This document shows positions 5,297 to 12,315 of a stretch of 64,000 bases of DNA, piece by piece. Below the pieces are notes generated by a model. The model ran no database searches. It saw only the letters and a program-made list of their open reading frames with translations, and had not been told where the DNA came from. The DNA comes from Aromatoleum tolulyticum (GTDB lineage Bacteria > Pseudomonadota > Gammaproteobacteria > Burkholderiales > Rhodocyclaceae): positions 1-64,000 of the forward strand of contig NZ_FTMD01000003.1 in NCBI RefSeq assembly GCF_900156155.1, in the 5' to 3' direction. Numbering within the stretch: position 1 is the first letter of the stretch; every line of letters begins with the position of its first letter. Position numbers and translations under genes: made by a program.

Positions 5297-6664
5297 TTAT
5301 TCCGCCGCAGCCGTCGAGCGCAGGTAGCGATAGACGGTGGAGCGCGACACGCCGAGCGCCTGCGCTGCGGCGCTGACGTTGCCATCGAGCTGCGCCAGCA
5401 CCCAGGTGACGTAGTCGCGCTCGAAGTCTTCCAGCGCGACGATGCGGGAAAACGTGGGCGGCCCTTTTGCGGCGGGCGGCGTCGCGACGGGCAGGCGCAG
5501 GATCGCGCACACGCTGTCCTCGTCGATCGACTGTCCGTCGCCGAATGCGACGAGCCGCTCGACGGCGTTGCGCAACTCGCGCACGTTGCCGGGCCACGGG
5601 TAGGCGGTCAGCCGTGCGAGCGCAGCGGGCGTAATGTCGGGCAGGCGTGCGGCACCGCGCGCGCTGCGGCGGATCAGGTAGTCGACAAGCAACGGAATGT
5701 CCTCTGGCCGCTCGCGCAGGGCCGGCACCGGGATGTGCACGACGTTGAGCCGGTACAGCAGGTCGTGGCGGAACTTGCCGTCGGCCACCAGCGCGTCGAG
5801 GTCGCGGTGCGTCGCGGCGATGACCCGCGCGTTGGTGCGGCGCAGGGCAGTGGCGCCGAGCTGGCGGAACTCGCCCGAATCGAGCACGCGCAGGAGCTTC
5901 GCCTGGCAGGCCGCGGGCAGTTCGCCGATCTCGTCGAGGAAGAGCGTGCCGCCGCTCGCGAGTTCGAACAGGCCTTCCTTGTCGGCGGTTGCGCCCGAGA
6001 AGGCGCCGCGTTTGTGGCCGAACAGTTCGCTCTCGACCAGATCGTCGTCGAGCAGGCCGCAGTTGAGCGGAACGTAGGATTCCTGCGCGCGCGGGCTCCA
6101 GCGGTGCAGCAGCCCGGCGACGATCTCCTTGCCCGCACCGCTCTCGCCCGTGATGAGCACCGGCAGGTCGAGCGGCGCCGCCCGGCGCACTAGCTCGAGC
6201 GTGCGCCGCCACACCTCGCTCTCGCCGATCACGGCCGTGTCGTCGGCGCCGCGCAGGTGCGCGACCTCGGCACTGAGCGCCGCACAGCGCCGCGCGAGCA
6301 TGCGCTTTTCCAGCGCGCGTTCGACGACGATGTCGAGTTCGGTGAGCTTGTACGGCTTGGAGAGGTAGTCGAAGGCGCCCAGCTTCATCGCCGCGATCGC
6401 GCTGTCGACGTTGCCGTGGCCGGTCAGGATCACGACCTCGACCTGGGGGTCGAGCTGCTTCAGGCGCTTGAGCACCTCGATGCCGTCGATGCCGGGCATC
6501 TTGATGTCGACCAGCGCGAGATCGACGCCGCCGTGCTGTGCGCATTCGAGCGCCGCCTCGCCGTCCGCGGCCTCGCTCAGGCGGTAGCCGGCACGCCCGA
6601 GGCGGCTCGTGAGCAGCTGCCGATACAGGGATTCGTCATCGACGATGAGTACATGGCCTTTCAT
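5297..6664 (-). CDS. NtrC-family sigma-54-dependent response regulator
   Basis: 455 residues, starting at the ATG that overlaps the histidine kinase stop (ATGA). The receiver domain occupies residues 1-120 with phospho-acceptor Asp53 (LVDIKMPG) and Lys103 (LSKPYK). The AAA+ domain follows: Walker A GESGAGKE at 173-180, the sigma-54 contact loop GAFSGA at 220-225 (Ser instead of the usual Thr, a tolerated variant), Walker B GGTLFLDEIGEL, and the arginine-finger region LYRLNVV. A Fis-type helix-turn-helix closes the protein (NVSAAAQALGVSRSTVYRYL). It acts in the cytoplasm as an enhancer-binding activator for RpoN promoters, presumably phosphorylated by the adjacent kinase. The target promoters are unknown; I found no clean -24/-12 element in the ligase-AOR gap. 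Confidence 0.95.
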   Translation of the reverse strand: MKGHVLIVDDESLYRQLLTSRLGRAGYRLSEAADGEAALECAQHGGVDLALVDIKMPGIDGIEVLKRLKQLDPQVEVVILTGHGNVDSAIAAMKLGAFDYLSKPYKLTELDIVVERALEKRMLARRCAALSAEVAHLRGADDTAVIGESEVWRRTLELVRRAAPLDLPVLITGESGAGKEIVAGLLHRWSPRAQESYVPLNCGLLDDDLVESELFGHKRGAFSGATADKEGLFELASGGTLFLDEIGELPAACQAKLLRVLDSGEFRQLGATALRRTNARVIAATHRDLDALVADGKFRHDLLYRLNVVHIPVPALRERPEDIPLLVDYLIRRSARGAARLPDITPAALARLTAYPWPGNVRELRNAVERLVAFGDGQSIDEDSVCAILRLPVATPPAAKGPPTFSRIVALEDFERDYVTWVLAQLDGNVSAAAQALGVSRSTVYRYLRSTAAAE

Positions 6665-8814
6665 TGCATGCTTGCCTCGGCACCGCCGTCGGAGCCCACC
6701 TCGTCGGCGGGCAGATGGATGCGGAACCACGCACCGCCCTCGGGACGGTTGCCGCATTCGATGCGCCCGCCCAGTTCGGACATGATCCCGTAGCAGATCG
6801 ACAAACCCAGCCCGGTGCCGCGCCCGGGCGCCTTGGTCGTGAAGAAGGGATCGAAGACGTGGTCGATCACGCCCGACGCCAGCCCGGGGCCCTCGTCGAG
6901 CACATCGAGCTCCACCGCGCCGCCTGCCGGACGCAACACGACGACGACACGGCCCCGGCCGTCCATCGCGTCGCGGGCATTCTTCACGAGGTTGCGCAGC
7001 ACCTGGTCGAGCAGCGTCGGGTTCGTTGCGACCGCGGGCAGCGGACCTTCCGTGCGCAGCTCGACGTCGAGGCCGCGGGTCAGGCCGAGCTCACGGTACG
7101 AATCGAGGCGCTCGCGCACGAGCATCGCGACGTCGACGACTTCCAGCGGGACGGCCTGCTTGCGCGAGAACAGCAGCAGGTTGTCGGTGATCGCCTTGCA
7201 GCGCTGAGCCTGTTCCTGGATGGTGGTGAGCCCTTGGCGCAGGACGTCGAAGTCGGGATTCGACTGCGCCCCAGGGATCGATTCCATCAGCGCCTGCAGT
7301 TCCTCTGCAAAGCCGGAGACGAGGCCGAGCGGGTTGTTGATCTCGTGCGCGATGCCCGACGCGAACTGCCCGAGCGCGCTGAGCCGGTTGGCCTGCGCGA
7401 GCTGGCGCTCCATCTCGCGCCGTGCCGTGATGTCGCGCGCGACACCGATCACGCCTTCGGGATACCCGTCGGTGGACAGCACCGCGGAGCTGACCTCGAG
7501 CAGGCGGTTCGGCGCACCGCCCGGCGCGAGCATGATCTCGAACGGCGGTCCGCCCTCCCCCGCCAGGCGGCGGCGGAAGTCGCGCTCGACGCGCAAGGCC
7601 GACGAATGCAGCATCAGATCACTGCAACTGCGCCCGATCGCGTGATCGGCAGGCACGCCCAGCAGCTCGGCCATGCGCGCATTGACGAAGCTGAAGCGCC
7701 CGTCGAGATCGAGGACATACACGGCGTCGTTGATGATGTCCTGGATCTGCTGCTCGCGGTTTTCCAGGCGCGTAGCGTACTCGGTGAGCTTGCGCTCGCG
7801 CTCCTGCTGCGCGGTGATGTCGATCGCGAGCCCGCTGTAGCCGACGATCTTGTCGTCCTTGAACACCGGCTCGACCTGCAGGCGCATCGGCACCGGCCGC
7901 CCCCCGGCATCGCGCATCACGACGTCGAGCCGCGTGGCCGCCCGCGCGCTGGCAATGCTCTTGAGGAAGTTCGACGCTGCGACCTGGTATTCGGGCAGGA
8001 CGAGGTCGCGCAGGCGCATGTTCGGCAGCTGTTCCGGCGTGATGCCCAGTCGCGTCCGCCCGGCCTTGTTGAGCTGCAACATGCGGCCCGAGACGTGCAG
8101 CGCGAACACCATCTCGGGCAGATCCTCGATCAGGTTGCGGTAGCGCTGTTCCGACGCTTCGAGCTCGCGCGTGCGCTCGTACACCTTGCCTTCGAGGACG
8201 TTGATGCGATCCTTGATGTTGAGGGGCTGGAAGTACTTGCGCAGGCCTTCGAATTCCGGCGCGCACTCCGCGGCATTCATCAGCGTCCACGAGCAGTGCT
8301 CGTCGCCGCGCCCCTCGCATTCGTGCTCGACGCAGATCATGTCGGTCTGGAACACGTAGGACGCGAAGCCCGACGCATAGCCGGCGAGCGTCCAGCACAC
8401 TGCCTCGTCGGAGCGCCCGAACAGCCGCAGGTGCTGCTCGGCCTCGTACGAGCGGCGCCAGTTGCCGCTCATGCGGTAATGTCCGCGCGCGCGGTCGACC
8501 TCGACGCTGCGTGTCTCGACTTCCGCGATGCCCGAGAACATGTGCACCCGCGGCCCGCCGCGGACGAACTCCTCCAGCGTGTCGGGGTGCATGAAGCCGG
8601 GCAGCAGGCCGGCGTCCTCGAAGCCGCAACTGAACCCGTAGCGGGTCAGGATCACCTTCGCGATGTCGGCGCCGAGCGTCTCGACCAGCTCCTTGCGCAG
8701 CGCGCCCATCGCGTCGGTGTGCAGCAGGATCGCGCGCCGGCCGCTGAACTGTATCGCCCCGCTGTCGGGCGAAAACTCCACCAGGGAGTAGAAATCCAGC
8801 TGATCGGCGCGCAT
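6661..8814 (-). CDS. XylR_N/V4R-PAS-PAS sensor histidine kinase (aromatic sensing)
   Basis: 717 residues, no membrane segments, so a soluble kinase. Residues 1-115 match the XylR N-terminal effector domain and 115-190 the V4R domain, with the Cys-rich stretch CVEHECEGRGDEHC that binds metal in relatives. A coiled coil (KDRINVLEGKVYERTRELEASEQRY) leads to two PAS domains (about 225-345 and 355-470), then HisKA with His490 (SGIAHEINNPLG) and HATPase_c with NLVKNARDAMDGRG, DEGPGL and GTGLGLSICYGI. In XylR and DmpR the N-terminal pair binds toluene or phenols. Here it is joined to a kinase rather than to an AAA+ activator, so signal input and sigma-54 activation are split between two proteins. 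The stop overlaps the response regulator start, implying coupled translation. Confidence 0.93.
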   Translation of the reverse strand: MRADQLDFYSLVEFSPDSGAIQFSGRRAILLHTDAMGALRKELVETLGADIAKVILTRYGFSCGFEDAGLLPGFMHPDTLEEFVRGGPRVHMFSGIAEVETRSVEVDRARGHYRMSGNWRRSYEAEQHLRLFGRSDEAVCWTLAGYASGFASYVFQTDMICVEHECEGRGDEHCSWTLMNAAECAPEFEGLRKYFQPLNIKDRINVLEGKVYERTRELEASEQRYRNLIEDLPEMVFALHVSGRMLQLNKAGRTRLGITPEQLPNMRLRDLVLPEYQVAASNFLKSIASARAATRLDVVMRDAGGRPVPMRLQVEPVFKDDKIVGYSGLAIDITAQQERERKLTEYATRLENREQQIQDIINDAVYVLDLDGRFSFVNARMAELLGVPADHAIGRSCSDLMLHSSALRVERDFRRRLAGEGGPPFEIMLAPGGAPNRLLEVSSAVLSTDGYPEGVIGVARDITARREMERQLAQANRLSALGQFASGIAHEINNPLGLVSGFAEELQALMESIPGAQSNPDFDVLRQGLTTIQEQAQRCKAITDNLLLFSRKQAVPLEVVDVAMLVRERLDSYRELGLTRGLDVELRTEGPLPAVATNPTLLDQVLRNLVKNARDAMDGRGRVVVVLRPAGGAVELDVLDEGPGLASGVIDHVFDPFFTTKAPGRGTGLGLSICYGIMSELGGRIECGNRPEGGAWFRIHLPADEVGSDGGAEASMQ

Positions 8815-8840
8815 CTTGTCCCGGTCCTCACGACTCAGGT

Positions 8841-8864
8841 CCGGATCATATCCCGATTATCCGG
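8841..8864. promoter_or_regulatory. inverted repeat CCGGAT-N12-ATCCGG upstream of the histidine kinase
   Basis: Six-base perfect arms at 8841-8846 and 8859-8864, in the 112-base gap between the transporter stop and the kinase start, both on the minus strand. It could be an operator for separate expression of the kinase-regulator pair or an RNA hairpin. No T-tract follows, so a terminator is unlikely. Confidence 0.35.
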
Positions 8865-8926
8865 TCCGGCATCCGCCGCATCGCGCCGGAGCCGGACGGA
8901 ACCATTCGGGATGCCGCAGAGCGCGC

Positions 8927-10318
8927 TCAGTGCGCGCCCTGCACTTGCTCCTTGAGATACGGCGCTCCTTCGGCCGGTGCCTCGCCTTGCTCGGGAGCCG
9001 TTTCCGGATGGAAGAACTGCTTGAGGATCAGCGCCGTCGTGGCCAGCAGGCCGGGGATCGCGACCACCATGAACACCTCGCTGAAGCCGAGTTTGCGGCG
9101 CGCGAGTTCCGCCACCAGGAAGGAGCCGGCAATGCCGCCGAATCGGCCGATGCCGAGCATCCATGCCACCCCCGTCGCACGCCCCTGCGTCGGATAGAAC
9201 GTGGCCGCGAGCGCCGGCATCGACACCTGGGCAGCGTTCATCATCGTCCCGGCGAGGAACACCACGACCACCAGCGCGCCGACGTTGCCGACCACCTGCC
9301 CGATCGAATACACGGAGACCGCGGTGAGTGCGTACGCGATGGCGACGATGCGGTTGCCGTTGAAGCGGTCCATCAGCCAGCCGACGAACACCGCCGCGCA
9401 ACCGCCGAGCGGGAACAGCGCGGAGATCAGCGTGGCCGTCTTGGGATCGAGGCCGGCCTCCTTGAACAGGATGGGCATCCAGTTGATCAACGCATAGAAG
9501 ATCACCAGCCCCATGAAATAGGCGAGCCACAGCATCACCGAACCGACCACGCGGGAGCGGGACAGCACCACGCCCAGCCCGCTCTTGCCGTTCGCCACGG
9601 CGACCGTCTCGGTGAGGCAGAACGAGCGGGCGCCTGCCGCAGCGGCGGAGATACGGCCGAGCACGGCACGGATCCGTTCCGCCGACATCCCCTTCGCCAC
9701 CATGTAGCGCACCGACTCCGGCAGCCAGATCAGCATCACCGCAACCAGCACGATGGGAGCGATCCCGCCGAGCACCAGCACGCTGCGCCAGCCGAACTGC
9801 GGGATCATCCACGCCGCCAGGAAACCGCCCAGCGCCGCCCCGAGGGGAAAGCCGGAAAACATCGCCGTGGTGATCAGCGCGCGACGTTTCGTCGGGGAGT
9901 ATTCGCTGATCAGCGTCACCGCGTTGGGCATCGCCGCCCCCAGGCCGAGCCCGGTGAGGAAACGCAGGACCGTGAGGCTCTGCAGATCCGCGGCGAACGC
10001 CGACACCAGGCTCGCGACCGCGAACACCAGCACCGCCACGTTCAGCACCAACCTGCGCCCGAGGCGATCCGCCAGCGGACCCGACAATAGCGCCCCGCCC
10101 GCCAGCCCGAACAGCGCCGCGCTCAGCACCGGCGCCAGGTCCGGCTTGGTGACGCCCCATTCCTGGATGAGCGAGGGCGCGATATAGCCGATCGCCGCGG
10201 TATCGAAACCGTCCAGCAGCACGATCAGGAAGCACAGGACGAAGATGAGCCACTGGAAGCCGGAAAAGGCCTGGTGGTCTATGAAGGATTGAACGTCGAC
10301 GGCGTCTTTACTGGACAC
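8927..10318 (-). CDS. AAHS-family MFS transporter for an aromatic acid
   Basis: 463 residues from a GTG at 10318, chosen because GAGGAG lies about 7 bases upstream; the frame stays open further but without a ribosome site. Twelve hydrophobic segments are visible. Family hallmarks include LLDGFDTAAIGYIAPSL in helix 1 (the DGxD motif of aromatic acid:H+ symporters such as PcaK and BenK) and the loop signature PLADRLGRRLVL after helix 2, repeated as GWLMDRFNGNR in the second half. It should import a benzoate-type acid across the inner membrane. It sits between the aryl-CoA ligase and the aromatic-sensing two-component genes, all on one strand, which supports that substrate class. The exact substrate cannot be read. 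Confidence 0.93.
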   Translation of the reverse strand: MSSKDAVDVQSFIDHQAFSGFQWLIFVLCFLIVLLDGFDTAAIGYIAPSLIQEWGVTKPDLAPVLSAALFGLAGGALLSGPLADRLGRRLVLNVAVLVFAVASLVSAFAADLQSLTVLRFLTGLGLGAAMPNAVTLISEYSPTKRRALITTAMFSGFPLGAALGGFLAAWMIPQFGWRSVLVLGGIAPIVLVAVMLIWLPESVRYMVAKGMSAERIRAVLGRISAAAAGARSFCLTETVAVANGKSGLGVVLSRSRVVGSVMLWLAYFMGLVIFYALINWMPILFKEAGLDPKTATLISALFPLGGCAAVFVGWLMDRFNGNRIVAIAYALTAVSVYSIGQVVGNVGALVVVVFLAGTMMNAAQVSMPALAATFYPTQGRATGVAWMLGIGRFGGIAGSFLVAELARRKLGFSEVFMVVAIPGLLATTALILKQFFHPETAPEQGEAPAEGAPYLKEQVQGAH

Positions 10319-10429
10319 GATTGTCTCCTCGGTGGCCGGATGGTCTAGCGGCTGCAGGGTGGCCTTCCCGCGACAACCTCTTTGCTGCAAGAGGGCGTGC
10401 CCCGCACGGGGGCCGCCCGAGTCTGTTCG

Positions 10430-11920
10430 TCAGGCAGCGGCCGCGGCGTGGCGCTCGTGCAGCGAACGCAGCCGGCCGCGCTGGAGCTTGCCGGTCGGCG
10501 TCAGCGGCAGCGCATCGAGCCAATGCACCCAGCGCGGGCGCCGGTGGCCCGGCAACGCGGCGATGCCCTCCTCCAGCCGCTGGCGTGCCTCGTTCCAGCT
10601 GCCGGGCGCCGCGACGACGAGCACCGCCAGCGCCGTCAGGCCGTCGGCTGAATCGACACCGACCGCCGCGATCTGGTGCAGCGCTTCGCCGCAATGCGCC
10701 GCCAGCGCCTGCTCGACCCACAGCGTGCTGACCCACTGGCCGGCAATCTTGAGCATGTCGTCGTTGCGGCCCGCGTATTCCAGACGGCCGTCCGGGTGGC
10801 GCAGGAACATGTCGCCGGGCGAAAACCAGCCGCTGTCGAAATCGACCTGCGCGTCGGGCCGCTTCCAGTAACCCACCGCGACCGTGGTGTGACGCACCCA
10901 GATCCGTTGCGGCAGCTCCGCATCCACGTCCGGATTGAAGCGCACCTCGGTCAGCGGCGTCGGGCGCATCACGCCCGAGTCGTCGTCGCTGTAGAGCATC
11001 AGGCACAGCGTCTCGGAAGTACCGTAGCCGCTGATCAGCGCGCATCCGGTCTGCTCGCGCCACCCCTGCCGTATCGCGAGCGGCAGCGCCTCGCCGGCCG
11101 ACACGAAATGGCGGATGCCCCGATCGGCCAGCCGCGCCGCGACGCCGGTCTGCAGCATCTTGTTGTACAGCGTCGGCACACTGAAGAGCAGCGTCGGGCG
11201 ATGCTTCGCGACCATCTCCTCGACGCGCTCGGCCGTCGGCCATTCGCGGTCCAGGATCACCGTCGCCCCCGCGCGCAGCCCGGCGAACAGGCTGTTGCCG
11301 AGCGCATAGGCGAAGAACAGCTTGGACGTTGCATACAGCCGGTCCGCCGACGTCAGACCGGCTAGATTACAGGCGAAGGAATGGGCGTTGACGACGACGC
11401 GCTGCACATGGATCACCCCCTTGGGCGTGCCCGTCGTGCCGGAGGTGCCGATCCACAGGGCCGGCGCCTCAGCATCGAGTTGCATGGGTTCGATCCCTTC
11501 CGCACGTGCGAGCGCCTGCGCCCAGTCACGTTCCGCGACGCCGCCGCCGACCACCGCGGGAGCCCCGGGAAGCGTCGCGACCAGCCCCTGCAAGTCCGCT
11601 GCCTGCGGCGGCTCGCACCATACGAAGCGCGCCTCGCATTCCTTCAGGATCGGCGTCAGCTCGGCCATCGACAGCCGCGGATTGACGCCGATGACCACGC
11701 CGCCGGCCCAGATCGCGCCGAGATAAGCCTCGGCCCAGTCGTCGCTGTCGGGCGCGAACACGACCACGCGCTCGCCCGGTGCCAGTCCCAGCGCCTGCCA
11801 CGCGCCCGCCGCACGCCGCACGCGCTCCCGCAGTTCGGCATAGCTCACGCGCCGCTCGTCGCATTCGATGGCTGTCGCGGCATCCGCGCCTGCCGAGAGC
11901 AGGATTTCAGCAGCATTCAT
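10430..11920 (-). CDS. benzoate-CoA ligase-family aryl-CoA ligase
   Basis: 496 residues. The ATG at 11920 has GGAGAAG about 7 bases upstream; the open frame further left of it has no support. It is an ANL adenylating enzyme: P-loop IGTSGTTGTPKG at residues 158-169, A5 motif SGYGTSETL, A7 GWFSPGDMFLRHPDGRLEYAGRNDDM and the C-terminal LTPTGKLQRGRLR with the catalytic Lys. Overall resemblance is to the benzoate/hydroxybenzoate-CoA ligase group, slightly shorter than BadA-type enzymes. It converts an aromatic acid, ATP and CoA to the aryl-CoA thioester in the cytoplasm, the entry step of anaerobic aromatic degradation. It heads the leftward gene set ligase, transporter, kinase, regulator. The substrate (benzoate, hydroxybenzoate or other) is not determined. 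Confidence 0.9.
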   Translation of the reverse strand: MNAAEILLSAGADAATAIECDERRVSYAELRERVRRAAGAWQALGLAPGERVVVFAPDSDDWAEAYLGAIWAGGVVIGVNPRLSMAELTPILKECEARFVWCEPPQAADLQGLVATLPGAPAVVGGGVAERDWAQALARAEGIEPMQLDAEAPALWIGTSGTTGTPKGVIHVQRVVVNAHSFACNLAGLTSADRLYATSKLFFAYALGNSLFAGLRAGATVILDREWPTAERVEEMVAKHRPTLLFSVPTLYNKMLQTGVAARLADRGIRHFVSAGEALPLAIRQGWREQTGCALISGYGTSETLCLMLYSDDDSGVMRPTPLTEVRFNPDVDAELPQRIWVRHTTVAVGYWKRPDAQVDFDSGWFSPGDMFLRHPDGRLEYAGRNDDMLKIAGQWVSTLWVEQALAAHCGEALHQIAAVGVDSADGLTALAVLVVAAPGSWNEARQRLEEGIAALPGHRRPRWVHWLDALPLTPTGKLQRGRLRSLHERHAAAAA

Positions 11921-12070
11921 ACGCACTTCTCCACATTGAGGCGGGTTTCCCGAGAGAAACCCGTGTAGCCGTCCGGTGAATCGGGGTGCGCCGAAGGGCG
12001 ACCGAATTTTGCGCACGATAGGCCCGGGTGATGACCGGAACAATACGCGGCAAAGACTTTCTGCACCGGC

Positions 12071-12086
12071 TTTGATGGAGATCAAA
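12071..12086. promoter_or_regulatory. FNR/CRP-type binding site, perfect palindrome
   Basis: TTTGAT-GGAG-ATCAAA: six-base perfect arms with a four-base spacer, an exact match to the FNR consensus TTGAT-N4-ATCAA extended by one base on each side. It lies in the 395-base divergent region between the aryl-CoA ligase and the oxidoreductase. A TAAAAT hexamer (12103-12108) rightward and TATTGT (12045-12040) leftward are candidate -10 boxes, but neither sits at the ideal class II distance. Anaerobic control of one or both genes is inferred. Confidence 0.75.
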
Positions 12087-12233
12087 TTATCTTGCGGTGC
12101 ACTAAAATTCCGCAGGCGACGATTATCTGGCGCTGCCGGCGCCGCATCCCCCGCCGTTCCTGACGGTGGCGGCAAATCCACTGACGCAGCCGCAGATCCC
12201 GCTCCAGTCATCGCGCGCATCCCGCGCCCCTGC

Positions 12234-12266
12234 AAAAAGCCCCCGCTTTTTTGTTTGACTTCAAAC
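12234..12266. promoter_or_regulatory. hairpin plus palindrome upstream of the oxidoreductase gene
   Basis: AAAAAGC (12234-12240) pairs with GCTTTTT (12245-12251). It is followed directly by the palindrome GTTTGA-CT-TCAAAC (12253-12266), about 50 bases before the ATG. The first could be an attenuator-like stem with a short T-run; the second looks like a repressor or activator half-site pair. No known regulator is assigned. The rest of the 395-base gap holds the FNR box and nothing else I can support. Confidence 0.4.
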
Positions 12267-12315
12267 TGTTTTATTGCAACACTACGTCCAACCATCAGGA
12301 CAACAGGAGACGACA

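Noticed and set aside
6664-8955. 763-codon open frame opposite the sensor kinase
   Set aside because: Composition-driven shadow; the opposite strand encodes recognisable XylR_N, PAS and kinase domains.
12047-12066. Possible sigma-54 -24/-12 promoter (GGCAAAGACTTTCTGC)
   Set aside because: The GG and GC doublets are two bases too far apart, so it does not fit the strict spacing.
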